From NCBI GenBank assembly GCA_041396685.1, contig JAWKYD010000015.1, forward strand, positions 62,001-126,000: DNA of 64,000 nt, read 5' to 3'. Shown here in pieces: positions 1 through 8,768 of the stretch (the first letter of the stretch is position 1; each line of letters begins with the position of its first letter). The position numbers and the translations under genes were made by a program. Below the pieces are notes generated by a model. It was not told where the DNA came from, did no database searches, and was given only the letters and a program-made list of their open reading frames with translations. The stretch comes from JAUIAI01 sp041396685. Its GTDB lineage: Bacteria > Pseudomonadota > Gammaproteobacteria > Burkholderiales > Burkholderiaceae_E.

Positions 1-956
1 TGCTCATTCTCCTGCTCGGATTCAGCGGCTGGGTTCGGCGCACGATGTCGGCGGTACCGATGCCGATCGTGATGGGCATGGTCGCCGGCGTGTTCCTGCA
101 GTTCGGCACCGACTGGATCGTCTCGCTACGCACGGACCTCGCCATGGCCGGCCCGATGACCGCGGCCTTCGTCCTGCTTTCGGCCGTGCCGGCCCTGGGC
201 CGCCGCATGCCGCCGCTGATCGGTGCACTGATCGTCGGTGCCATCATGATCGCCGTCGGCGGTTCGGCGGGTTCGGTCACGCCGACCGGGCAGTGGTTCG
301 GCGGCCCGCAACCGATCATGCCGGTCTTCTCGTGGCAGGCGATGCTCGAGCTGGTACTGCCGTTGGCCATCACCGTGCTGGTCGTCCAGAACGGCCAGGG
401 CGTGGCGGTTCTGCACGCGGCCGGGCACTCGGCGCCGATCAACCGCATCACCGTGGCCTGCGGTCTCTGGTCGATGCTGGCGGCGGTCGTGGGCACCTCG
501 TCCACCTGCCTGACCGGCCCCACCAATGCACTGATCTCCAGTTCGGGCCGGCGCGAGTCGCACTATGCGGCCGGCGTCATGGTCGGGGTGCTGGCGCTCG
601 TATTCGGTATGTTCTCACCGGCTTTCACGCACGTGCTGCTGGCCACGCCGCCAGCCTTCATCGCCACCCTGGCGGGCCTCGCGATGCTGCGCGTGCTGCA
701 GGCCGCCTTCGGCGCCGCCTTTGGCGAAGGCTTTCGCCTCGGTGCCCTGATCACCTTCCTGATCACGGTCTCCAAGGTCAGTCTGTGGAACATCGGTGCA
801 CCCTTCTGGGGGCTGGTGTTCGGCTTTCTCGTTTCCTGGCTGCTGGAGCGGAGCGATTTCACGGCGGCGCGGGCTGCCCGCGAGGCGGCGCGCGCCGAAG
901 CCACACCGGCCACGACCGAACCCGTGCGCCCCACTGCCGCATCCAAGGCTGGCTGA
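1..956 (+). CDS. benE: BenE-family benzoate/H+ symporter, 5' end missing
   Basis: Integral inner-membrane transporter, probably importing benzoate or a related aromatic acid with protons. The reading frame is open from position 3 with no start, so the N-terminal part lies outside the window. What remains (about 317 residues) is a series of hydrophobic helices. It carries the family-typical stretch around 'QNGQGVAVL' and the half-helix region 'TCLTGPTNA', both conserved in BenE proteins. The C-terminus is an Ala/Arg/Glu-rich cytoplasmic tail. It is followed after 79 bp by glutathione reductase on the same strand. Nothing here fixes the substrate; no benzoate dioxygenase (benABC) is seen, though a Rieske oxygenase lies 11 kb away. 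Confidence 0.85.
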   Translation, partial: LILLLGFSGWVRRTMSAVPMPIVMGMVAGVFLQFGTDWIVSLRTDLAMAGPMTAAFVLLSAVPALGRRMPPLIGALIVGAIMIAVGGSAGSVTPTGQWFGGPQPIMPVFSWQAMLELVLPLAITVLVVQNGQGVAVLHAAGHSAPINRITVACGLWSMLAAVVGTSSTCLTGPTNALISSSGRRESHYAAGVMVGVLALVFGMFSPAFTHVLLATPPAFIATLAGLAMLRVLQAAFGAAFGEGFRLGALITFLITVSKVSLWNIGAPFWGLVFGFLVSWLLERSDFTAARAAREAARAEATPATTEPVRPTAASKAG

Positions 957-1035
957 ACCACGGCAGTGGCGTGGCCGACCGGCGGCGACAGGTATATTCG
1001 GCGCGCGCGATCAACTTCCGGAATGCAACCCCGAC

Positions 1036-2391
1036 ATGATTGAACCCTATGACCTGTTCGTGATCGGCGCGGGCTCGGGCGGCGTGCGCGCGGCGCGCAT
1101 CGCCGCCGGTCACGGCGCCCGTGTGGCGATCGCCGAGGACTACCGTTACGGTGGCACCTGCGTGATCCGCGGCTGCGTGCCCAAAAAGCTGCTCGTGCTG
1201 GCCAGCCGGCTGCGCGACGAGTTCGAGCGCGCACCCGCCTATGGCTGGCACCTGGGCGAGGCCCGCTTCGACTGGCCGCGCCTGCGGGCCGCGAAGGACC
1301 TCGAGATCTCGCGGCTGGAAGGCATCTACCGCCGCAATCTCGAGAACGCCGGCGTCACCCTGTTCGGCGACCGCGCCGTGATCGACTCCGCCGACACGGT
1401 GACGCTGCAATCGAGCGGTGAAAGCATTCGCACCAAGCGCATCCTGATCGCCACCGGCGGCTGGCCCTACAAGCCCGACATCCCGGGCGCCGATCTGGCC
1501 ATCACGTCGAACGAAGTCTTCGACCTGGCAGAGCTGCCGGAATCCATCGTCATCGAGGGCGGCGGCTACATCGGCGTCGAGTTCGCCTGCATGATGCAGC
1601 GCATGGGGGTGAAGGTCACCCTGCTCTACCGTGGCGACAAGATCCTTCGCGGCTTCGACGACGATTTGCGCGATCACGTCAGCGAGGCCATGCAGGCCGC
1701 TGGCGTCACGATCCGCCTGCGTTCCCAGATCAATGCCATCGCCGGCAGCCACGGCGCACTCGAGGTTCGCTGCGACGACGGCGCCAGCCTGCACGCGGCC
1801 CAGGTCATGCTGGCCACCGGGCGGCGACCGAACACGCGCGCTATCGGCCTCGAGACGGTCGGCGTCGAGTGCGACGAATGGGGTGCGATCCGCGTCACGG
1901 CCGACTCGCGAACCAACGTCGAGGGCATCTGGGCGATCGGCGATGTCACCAACCGTCTGGCGCTGACCCCGGTCGCCATCCGCGAAGGCCACGCGTTCGC
2001 CGACACGGTCTTCGGCAACCGGCCCTGGGTCTGTGATCACGACGACGTCCCCGCGGCGGTGTTCGCCACCCCCGAGATCGGCACGGTCGGCCTCAGCGAA
2101 CAAGGTGCCCGCGAGCGAGGTCACGACGTCGCCATCTTCCGCTCGCGCTTTCGCCCGATGACCAACGTGTTGTGCGAGGTGCCCGAGCGCATGATGATGA
2201 AACTGGTCGTCGACAAGGCCGACGACCGGGTGCTGGGCGTCCACGTCTGTGGCCCGGATGCCGCCGAGATCGTACAGATGGCGGCGATCGCGCTCAAGAT
2301 GAAGGCCACCAAGGAACAGTTCGACCAAACGGTGGCGCTGCATCCGTCGGCGGCGGAGGAACTCGTCACGATGCGTGAACCGGTCGCCTGA
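1036..2391 (+). CDS. gor: Glutathione-disulfide reductase
   Basis: Cytoplasmic FAD flavoenzyme reducing glutathione disulfide with NADPH; 451 aa, the normal family length. The N-terminal dinucleotide fold begins 'GAGSGG' (residues 11-16). The redox-active disulfide is Cys42-x4-Cys47 in 'GGTCVIRGCVPKK'. A second Rossmann motif (GGGYIGVE) precedes the NADPH site, and the C-terminal dimer domain ends with 'LHPSAAEE', carrying the His-Pro pair of the catalytic base. The frame is open upstream to 796, but ATG 1036 sits directly before the flavin-binding strand and gives the usual length. It stands alone; the next gene is convergent. Confidence 0.95.
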   Translation: MIEPYDLFVIGAGSGGVRAARIAAGHGARVAIAEDYRYGGTCVIRGCVPKKLLVLASRLRDEFERAPAYGWHLGEARFDWPRLRAAKDLEISRLEGIYRRNLENAGVTLFGDRAVIDSADTVTLQSSGESIRTKRILIATGGWPYKPDIPGADLAITSNEVFDLAELPESIVIEGGGYIGVEFACMMQRMGVKVTLLYRGDKILRGFDDDLRDHVSEAMQAAGVTIRLRSQINAIAGSHGALEVRCDDGASLHAAQVMLATGRRPNTRAIGLETVGVECDEWGAIRVTADSRTNVEGIWAIGDVTNRLALTPVAIREGHAFADTVFGNRPWVCDHDDVPAAVFATPEIGTVGLSEQGARERGHDVAIFRSRFRPMTNVLCEVPERMMMKLVVDKADDRVLGVHVCGPDAAEIVQMAAIALKMKATKEQFDQTVALHPSAAEELVTMREPVA

Positions 2392-2437
2392 ATGCCGACG
2401 TCCGAGTTGCAGACGCGGTCGCGAGCACCATGACCGC

Positions 2438-2453
2438 ACGCTCGGGCGAGCGT
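2438..2453. terminator. Short perfect hairpin between convergent genes
   Basis: The sequence ACGCTCGGGCGAGCGT is a 7-bp perfect inverted repeat with a 2-nt centre, in the 126-bp gap between the ends of gor and the AraC-type gene. It could act as a bidirectional terminator, but the loop is too tight for a full stem and there is no long T-tract, so this is a weak call. Confidence 0.2.
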
Positions 2454-2517
2454 TTCCAAGACCGCGCCAACGAACACCAAAGGCACGCCGATCGACGAGG
2501 CGGCCGGACGCCGCCGG

Positions 2518-3423
2518 TCAACGCTCGGCGAGGGGCAGGTATAGATCCGTGATCGCCTCGTGCTCGGCAACGTCGGGAAAGAACCGCACCCGCTGACAGA
2601 ACAGGGGTCCGGCGGCGACCTCGTCGCGATGCGGCAACCACGTGCGCAACAAGAAATCGGCAGGGGCTTCGAGATCGTGCCCGCCACCCACCACCCGCAG
2701 CCGGGCGCAGCGACCGCCGGGAATCAGGCCGGCCGTCACGCCTTGCGGGTCGTCGTCGATCCGGTTGGTAGTGGCGGCGCACAGATCCAGTCGGTACCGT
2801 TCCGGCGGCGTGCTGCGCGGATCGCAGTGAAAGACGTTGTAGGTGTCGCTGACCTGCGGGCTCAGACCGGCAGCACGACGCCAGGCGATGAACCGGCGTA
2901 TCGAGTCGCCGAGCCGCGCCGGGTCGCCGACGTGGGAGAGCACGGCGACGGCCACCGGCTCACGCGTGACGACGCTGACCTCGTCGATCGAAAACCTCTG
3001 TGGCATGTGTTTGCTCCTGACGGCATCCAACGGCGCGAGCGCGACTTGCCAGCGTTGCCATTCGGGTTGCCGCCGAAAGCCCGACGGGCTCTGGCCGAAA
3101 CGCTTCGAAAACGCTTTGGCGAAGGCATCCGGCGCCGAGTACCCGGCGTCCATCGCCACCTCCGTGACGGAGACCGACCAGCGAAAGGCGAGTTGGTAGG
3201 ACGCCCGCTCCAGGCGCAGCAACTGCGCGTAGCGTCCGACCGGCAGGCCGAACAGCTGTGTGAAGCGGCGGTGAAAGTAATAGGGTGAACAAGCCGCCGC
3301 GCGACTGATCTCGGCGAGCCTGGCCTCGTCGGGCCGCGCGGTCACGGTGCCGAAGGCCGTCGTCATGCGCATGCGAAAATTGCTCGTTCCGCCACGCCGG
3401 ATCGTTTCGCCGGGTTCGTTCAT
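2518..3423 (-). CDS. AraC-family regulator with GyrI-like effector domain
   Basis: Transcription regulator of about 301 aa. Residues roughly 25-125 form the double helix-turn-helix of the AraC/XylS family ('SPYYFHRRFTQLFGLPVG' is the typical first recognition segment). Residues about 145-300 resemble the GyrI-like/SOUL small-molecule binding domain found in Rob- and SbmC-like proteins. This order (HTH first, effector domain last) matches multidrug- or stress-responding AraC proteins. The frame is open upstream to 3504; ATG 3423 was chosen because the upstream residues are low-complexity and the HTH begins soon after it. Target genes are unknown. Confidence 0.85.
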   Translation of the reverse strand: MNEPGETIRRGGTSNFRMRMTTAFGTVTARPDEARLAEISRAAACSPYYFHRRFTQLFGLPVGRYAQLLRLERASYQLAFRWSVSVTEVAMDAGYSAPDAFAKAFSKRFGQSPSGFRRQPEWQRWQVALAPLDAVRSKHMPQRFSIDEVSVVTREPVAVAVLSHVGDPARLGDSIRRFIAWRRAAGLSPQVSDTYNVFHCDPRSTPPERYRLDLCAATTNRIDDDPQGVTAGLIPGGRCARLRVVGGGHDLEAPADFLLRTWLPHRDEVAAGPLFCQRVRFFPDVAEHEAITDLYLPLAER

Positions 3424-3556
3424 GGCGCCGATGATAGCGACGCTCGGCCCCCGGCGCCCGACCGATCTTGCGCAATGGGATGCGCGCGGCGGCGACGGGC
3501 GCACGGGCGTACGTTCAGCGCGGATATCGGCACCGGAGCCGCCCGCCCACCGCCTT

Positions 3557-6500
3557 TCAGTCGATCACGCTCGCCGGCAGCGATGCACGCAGTTCTTCCT
3601 CGCTGCGCCCCCACCGCGCCGCATAATCGCGCAGCTGGCCCTCGCCGATTCGCCCGACGTTGAAGTACTCGGCCTTCGGGTGGGCGAAATAGAATCCCGA
3701 CACGCTGGCCGCGGGCATCATCGCCAGCGATTCGGTCAGCCGCATGCCGATTGCCTCGCAATCGAGCAGCTCGAACAACTCACGCTTGACCGAATGGTCT
3801 GGGCAGGCCGGGTAGCCCGGTGCCGGGCGTATGCCTCGATAGGCTTCGCGGATCAATTCATCGTTGCTCAACGACTCGTCTGCCGCATAACCCCAGAACT
3901 CCTTGCGTACGCGCTCGTGCAAGCGTTCGGCGAAGGCCTCCGCCAGCCGGTCGGCGATCGCCTTGAGCATGATGGCCGAGTAGTCGTCGAGCAGGCGCTC
4001 GAACTCGGCCGCCTTCTCGTCTGCGCCGATGCCGGCCGTCACCGCGAACAGGCCGATGTAGTCCTCGATCAGCGAGGGCTTGCCGTCGATGGCACGCGGC
4101 GCGATGTAATCGGCCAGGCAACGATTGGGCAGCCCGTCGCGCTTCTCGGTCTGCTGACGCAGATTGCGCCAGACCATCGCGACCTCGGTACGGGATTCGT
4201 CGCTGTAAATCTCGATGTCGTCGTCGTTGATGCTGTTGGCCGGCATCAATGCGATCACCGCATTGGCCTTGATCCAGCGCCCGGCGATGATGCGCTCGAG
4301 CATGGCCTTGCCATCGCTGAACACCCGCCGCGCCGACTCGCCCACGGTCTCGTCCTCGAGAATCGCGGGATAGCTGCCGTGCAGGTCCCAGGTCTGGAAG
4401 AAGGGCTGCCAGTCGATGGCACGGGCGATCTCGGCGAGATCGTAATTGCGGAACTCGCGTCGGCCGATGATGCGCGGCCTGGGCAGTGCCACGGGCACCA
4501 TCGGGTGCGGCCCCTCGCCCGGGTGATCGTCGGCGCGCACCCGCCATTCGATCGGCGTGCGATTGGCACGCGCCTCGGCCAGCGTGATCAGCTTCGGTCC
4601 CTTCTTGCCGGCATGCTGCGCGCGTACCTTGTCGTACTGGCGCTGGGTGTCGAGCACGAACGCGGCGCGAGAATCTGGCGAGATCAGTTGCTGGGCGACC
4701 GGCACGGAACGCGAGGCGTCGACCACGTGGATGACGGGGCCCGAGTAGTTCGGCGCGATCTTCACTGCCGTGTGCACGCGCGAGGTGGTGGCGCCGCCGA
4801 TCAGCAACGGCGTGCCGCGCTCTCGGAACCAGGGGTCGCGCTCCATCTCGCGCGCGACGTGACTCATCTCCTCGAGCGAGGGGGTGATCAGGCCCGACAG
4901 GCCGATGACGTCGGCATGCTCTTCCTTTGCCTTGGCCAGGATCTCGGTCGCCGGCACCATCACGCCCATGTTGACGACGTCGAAGTTGTTGCACTGGAGC
5001 ACGACGGTGACGATGTTCTTGCCGATGTCGTGAACATCGCCCTTGACCGTGGCCATGACGATCTTGCCCTTGGCCGTGACATCGCCGCCCGCGGCCGCGA
5101 TCTGCGCCTTCTCGGCCTCGATGTACGGAATCAGGTGTGCGACCGCCTGCTTCATGACACGGGCCGACTTGACCACCTGCGGCAGGAACATCTTGCCAGC
5201 GCCGAACAGGTCGCCGACCACGTTCATGCCGTCCATCAGGGGGCCTTCGATGACCTCGATCGGACGACCGCCGCGGGCGGCAACCTGCTGCCAGGCCTCT
5301 TCGGTGTCGGCGTCGACGAATTGCGTGATGCCGTGGATCAGCGCATGCGTGAGCCGCTCGGCCACCGGCCGCGGCGCGTCCTCGGACCCTCGCCACTCGA
5401 GCGAATCCTGCTTGCGCGCCGCCCCGCCCTTGAGGCCGGCCGCGTACTCGATCATGCGTTCGGTGGCCGTCTTGCCGCGCTCGGGCGACTCTGCCGGCAG
5501 ATCGTCGGGCAGGCTCGGCGGCCGGTTCAGCACGATGTCCTCGACCCGCGCGCGCAACTCGGGATCGAGCTCGTCGTAGACGCCGATCATGCCGGCATTG
5601 ACGATGCCCATGGTCAGGCCGGCACGGATCGCGTGATAGAGAAACACCGTGTGAATCGCCTCGCGCGCCGGCTCGTTGCCGCGGAAGCTGAACGACACGT
5701 TCGACACGCCGCCGGAGATCTTGGCGTGCGGCAGATGCTCGCGGATCCAGCGCGTGGCTTCGATGAAATCGACCGCGTAGTTGTCGTGATCCTCGATGCC
5801 GGTGGCGATCGCGAAGATGTTCGGATCGAAGATGATGTCCTCGGGCGCGAAACCGACGGTCTCGGTCAGCAGCGTATAAGCGCGCGCGCAGATCTCGGTC
5901 TTGCGCGCGAAGGTGTCGGCCTGGCCGCTCTCGTCGAAGGCCATCACCACCACCGCGGCGCCATAGCGCCGGCACGATCGGGCCTGCTCGAGGAACGACG
6001 CCTCGCCCTCCTTGAGCGAAATCGAGTTGACGATCGCCTTGCCCTGCACGCACTTGAGGCCCGCCTCGATCACCGACCACTTCGAGCTGTCGATCATGAT
6101 CGGCACCCGCGCGATGTCGGGCTCGGACGCAATCAGGTTCAGGAAACGCTTCATCGCCGCGGCCGAGTCGAGCATCGCCTCGTCCATGTTGATATCGATA
6201 ATCTGCGCACCGTTCTCCACCTGCTGGCGTGCGACCTCGAGCGCCTCGTCGTACTTTTCGCCCAGGATCAGGCGGGCGAAGGCCTTCGAACCGGTGACGT
6301 TGGTGCGTTCGCCCACGTTGACGAACAGCGAATCGCCGTCGATGTTGAACGGCTCGAGCCCGGCCAGACGGAGCACCCCGGGCGTCGGTTCGCGCGGCAC
6401 ACGCGGCGCCATACCCTCGAGCGCGCTCGCGATGGCCGCGATGTGCTCGGGCGTGGTGCCACAACAGCCGCCGGCCAGATTGACGAAGCCGGCCTGCGCG

Positions 6501-7447
6501 AACTCGCGCAGCAGCGCAGAAGTGACCTCAGGCGTTTCGTCGAAGCCGGTCTCGGACATCGGGTTGGGCAGACCGGCGTTCGGATAGACACAGACGAAGG
6601 TATCGGCCAGTCGCGACAGCTCCTCGATGTAGGGCCGCATCAGCGCAGCGCCGAGCGCACAGTTCAGGCCGATGCTGATGGGCCGCGCATGGCGCACCGA
6701 ATTCCAGAACGCCTCGACGGTCTGGCCGGACAGGATGCGCCCCGAGGCATCGGTGACCGTGCCCGAGATCATCACGGGCAAGGGCTCCAGACCGGCCGCC
6801 TCCCGCGTCGTATTGACCTCGTCGATCGCGAACAGCGCTGCCTTGGCGTTGAGCGTATCGAAGATGGTCTCGACCAGGAACAGATCGACGCCGCCTTCGA
6901 CCAGCGCGCTGGCTTGCTCGTGATAGGTCTCGCGCAATTCATCGAACGTGATGTTGCGTGCGGCCGGGTCGTTGACGTCGGGCGAGATCGAGGCGGTCTT
7001 GGGCTGCGGGCCCAGCGCGCCGGCGACATAGCGCGGCCGATCGGGCGTGGCGAACCTGTCACAGGCCTCGCGCGCCAGCCGCGCCGCCGCGCGATTCATC
7101 TCGGCGGCCATGTGCGCCAGCCCGTAATCGGCCTGGGCCACGCCGGTGGCACCGAAGGTGTTCGTTTCGATGATGTCGGCACCGGCCGCCAGGTAGGCCT
7201 CGTGGATCTCGCGAATCACCTGCGGCCGGGTCAGCGACAGCAACTCGTTGTCGCCCTTGAGATCGCTGTCGTGATCGGCGAAGCGTTCACCGCGGTAGTC
7301 GGCTTCCGACAGCGTGTAGCGCTGGATCATCGTGCCCATGGCGCCGTCGAGCATCACGATGCGCTCGGACAGGGTGGCGCGCAGCTGCTGCGCCAATCGG
7401 CTTTCGGCGGGCATGTTCTGGCCTTCGGTATCGGGGAGGTATGTCAT
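3557..7447 (-). CDS. metH: Cobalamin-dependent methionine synthase
   Basis: Transfers the methyl group of 5-methyltetrahydrofolate through methylcobalamin to homocysteine, making methionine. 1296 aa with all four modules. The homocysteine-binding barrel (about 1-350) has zinc ligands in 'LNCALG' and 'GGCCGTT'. The pterin-binding barrel is at about 380-640. The cobalamin module (about 670-900) carries the lower-ligand His806 in 'DVHDIGKN'. The C-terminal reactivation domain binds S-adenosylmethionine ('RPAPGYPACPDH'). ATG 7447 gives slightly more than the usual 1220-1260 aa; ATG 12 codons in is an alternative. It is a lone gene divergent from the FAA hydrolase. I see no cobalamin or SAH riboswitch in the 205-bp upstream gap. 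Confidence 0.98.
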   Translation of the reverse strand: MTYLPDTEGQNMPAESRLAQQLRATLSERIVMLDGAMGTMIQRYTLSEADYRGERFADHDSDLKGDNELLSLTRPQVIREIHEAYLAAGADIIETNTFGATGVAQADYGLAHMAAEMNRAAARLAREACDRFATPDRPRYVAGALGPQPKTASISPDVNDPAARNITFDELRETYHEQASALVEGGVDLFLVETIFDTLNAKAALFAIDEVNTTREAAGLEPLPVMISGTVTDASGRILSGQTVEAFWNSVRHARPISIGLNCALGAALMRPYIEELSRLADTFVCVYPNAGLPNPMSETGFDETPEVTSALLREFAQAGFVNLAGGCCGTTPEHIAAIASALEGMAPRVPREPTPGVLRLAGLEPFNIDGDSLFVNVGERTNVTGSKAFARLILGEKYDEALEVARQQVENGAQIIDINMDEAMLDSAAAMKRFLNLIASEPDIARVPIMIDSSKWSVIEAGLKCVQGKAIVNSISLKEGEASFLEQARSCRRYGAAVVVMAFDESGQADTFARKTEICARAYTLLTETVGFAPEDIIFDPNIFAIATGIEDHDNYAVDFIEATRWIREHLPHAKISGGVSNVSFSFRGNEPAREAIHTVFLYHAIRAGLTMGIVNAGMIGVYDELDPELRARVEDIVLNRPPSLPDDLPAESPERGKTATERMIEYAAGLKGGAARKQDSLEWRGSEDAPRPVAERLTHALIHGITQFVDADTEEAWQQVAARGGRPIEVIEGPLMDGMNVVGDLFGAGKMFLPQVVKSARVMKQAVAHLIPYIEAEKAQIAAAGGDVTAKGKIVMATVKGDVHDIGKNIVTVVLQCNNFDVVNMGVMVPATEILAKAKEEHADVIGLSGLITPSLEEMSHVAREMERDPWFRERGTPLLIGGATTSRVHTAVKIAPNYSGPVIHVVDASRSVPVAQQLISPDSRAAFVLDTQRQYDKVRAQHAGKKGPKLITLAEARANRTPIEWRVRADDHPGEGPHPMVPVALPRPRIIGRREFRNYDLAEIARAIDWQPFFQTWDLHGSYPAILEDETVGESARRVFSDGKAMLERIIAGRWIKANAVIALMPANSINDDDIEIYSDESRTEVAMVWRNLRQQTEKRDGLPNRCLADYIAPRAIDGKPSLIEDYIGLFAVTAGIGADEKAAEFERLLDDYSAIMLKAIADRLAEAFAERLHERVRKEFWGYAADESLSNDELIREAYRGIRPAPGYPACPDHSVKRELFELLDCEAIGMRLTESLAMMPAASVSGFYFAHPKAEYFNVGRIGEGQLRDYAARWGRSEEELRASLPASVID

Positions 7448-7570
7448 TGATTCATCTTAACAAAGGGTACAGGCCCGGTGATTGCCGGCGGTTCGCCCGG
7501 CCGTCGAATGGTGTGCGGTCCGACCGATGGGCGCAGGCCGTGGCAATACCGTCGCAGCGCCTGCACAATC

Positions 7571-7582
7571 CGCGGGCCCGCG
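7571..7582. promoter_or_regulatory. 12-bp perfect GC palindrome in metH/FAA-hydrolase gap
   Basis: CGCGGGCCCGCG is a perfect palindrome flanked by AATC on the left and GATT on the right, so symmetry extends partly outward. It lies between divergent metH and the FAA-family hydrolase, where an operator for a dimeric regulator would be expected. Function is inferred from position only; such palindromes also arise by chance in GC-rich DNA. Confidence 0.25.
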
Positions 7583-7652
7583 TGGGATTGCAGCCGCGTG
7601 TCGGCGGCCTGTTAAAGTCCAAGCCTCGCGAAATCCCACTGGAGACACCAGC

Positions 7653-8348
7653 ATGTCGAGCCTCGCTTTCGATGCGCCCGCAGTCGTCGTCGTTCCGGTC
7701 GACGACGGTTCAGGCTTCCCCGTCCGGCGCGTCTATTGCGTCGGCCGAAACTATGTCGAGCACGCCAAGGAGATGGGCTTCACCGGCCGCGAGCCGCCGT
7801 TCTTCTTCCTGAAACCCGCCGACGCGGTCATGGTTGTGCCCAAGGGCCAGACCGGCGAAATGCCCTACCCGCCCGGCACGCAGGACCTGCATCACGAGAT
7901 CGAGCTGGTCGTGGGTATCGGCAAAGGCGGCGCAAACATCAAGGCGGCCGACGCCCGTGCGCACGTGTTCGGCTATGCGGTCGGCCTGGACATGACCCGC
8001 CGCGATCTCCAAGGCGAGGCGAAGAAGCTCGGCCGGCCCTGGGAAATCGGCAAGGCCTTCGACCTGTCCGGTCCGATCGGCCCCATGGTGCGCGCAGCGG
8101 CGGCCGGCGCCGTCGACAGCGCGCCGATCACGCTCGCAGTCAACGGCGAGATACGCCAGCAGGCCACGATCGCCGATCTGATCTGGAACATCGACGAGAT
8201 CATCGAGCATCTGAGCACGTACTGGACCCTGGCGCCAGGCGATCTGATCTACACCGGCACGCCGGCCGGGGTTGCAGCGGTCGGCCGCGGCGACCGGCTC
8301 GAGGGCGCGGTCGGTGGCGTCGGCGAGCTTTCCATTGTCATCAAGTAA
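7653..8348 (+). CDS. FAA-hydrolase family protein (fumarylpyruvate hydrolase-like)
   Basis: 231 aa enzyme of the fumarylacetoacetate hydrolase fold, which cleaves C-C bonds in beta-diketo acids with a bound Mg or Mn. The family landmark 'VGRNYVEHAKEMG' lies near residue 30, the metal-binding 'HHEIELVV' about residue 80, and the closing 'YTGTPAGV' near the C-terminus. Proteins of this size resemble fumarylpyruvate/maleylpyruvate hydrolases of gentisate catabolism (NagK type), but members with other activities share the motifs. ATG 7653 follows 'ggagac', a fair ribosome site. The next reading frame, 14 bp downstream, is the broken Ldh gene, so the pair may once have been an operon. Confidence 0.85.
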   Translation: MSSLAFDAPAVVVVPVDDGSGFPVRRVYCVGRNYVEHAKEMGFTGREPPFFFLKPADAVMVVPKGQTGEMPYPPGTQDLHHEIELVVGIGKGGANIKAADARAHVFGYAVGLDMTRRDLQGEAKKLGRPWEIGKAFDLSGPIGPMVRAAAAGAVDSAPITLAVNGEIRQQATIADLIWNIDEIIEHLSTYWTLAPGDLIYTGTPAGVAAVGRGDRLEGAVGGVGELSIVIK

Positions 8349-8361
8349 TGGACTGCGCGGG

Positions 8362-8685
8362 ATGAGCGAATTCCTGGCCCCGACCGGCAGGCTCCATCGA
8401 TGGGTGGTCGATCTTTTCGAGACCGCCGGCTCGAGCGCCGCCGAGGCCGGATAGGTCGCCGACCATCTGGTCGGCGCCAATCTCGCCGGACACGACTCGC
8501 GCGGCGTCAACATGATTCCGCGCGACGTCCTGTCGCTGCTCAATGCCGAAATGGCGCTGAACCGCAACGCCGAGGTGGCGCTCGACGCGGGCTCGATGAC
8601 CCTGCTCGACGAGGCTGCCGCCCGGTTCGCCGCCCACGACGGCAGGGGTCCGGGACCACTGTCGGCGCTTTGCCAGCGCGGCTGA
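8362..8685 (+). pseudogene. Truncated Ldh-family (malate/L-lactate dehydrogenase-like) remnant
   Basis: Reading from ATG 8362, the first 30 residues end at an in-frame TAG (8452-8454). The same frame then continues to a TGA at 8683-8685. Across the stop the translation resembles the start of Ldh_2 family NAD(P)-dependent oxidoreductases: 'AGSSAAEAG', then 'VADHLVGANLAGHDSRGV', then a 'GSMTLLDEAAARF' stretch where intact members have the nucleotide-contacting loop. Intact proteins are about 340-360 aa; here only about 107 codons survive and the catalytic C-terminus is missing. So the gene carries both a nonsense mutation and a 3' deletion. It sits 14 bp after the FAA hydrolase. Confidence 0.75.
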
Positions 8686-8768
8686 GACGAGCCTGGCCCG
8701 CCTGCGGGGAGGCTCGCTGCCCGCATCGGATCACGGTTTCGAAGAGCGCTTGCCCTGTCCGCGCTTGG

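Noticed and set aside
3347..7450. A 1367-codon open frame on the plus strand
   Set aside because: It is exactly antisense to metH and has the repetitive Arg/Asp/His/Gly composition of a GC-rich shadow frame.
7448..7652. Search for a cobalamin or SAH riboswitch upstream of metH
   Set aside because: No B12-box-like or SAH-aptamer core sequence seen, and the gap is short for a cobalamin aptamer.
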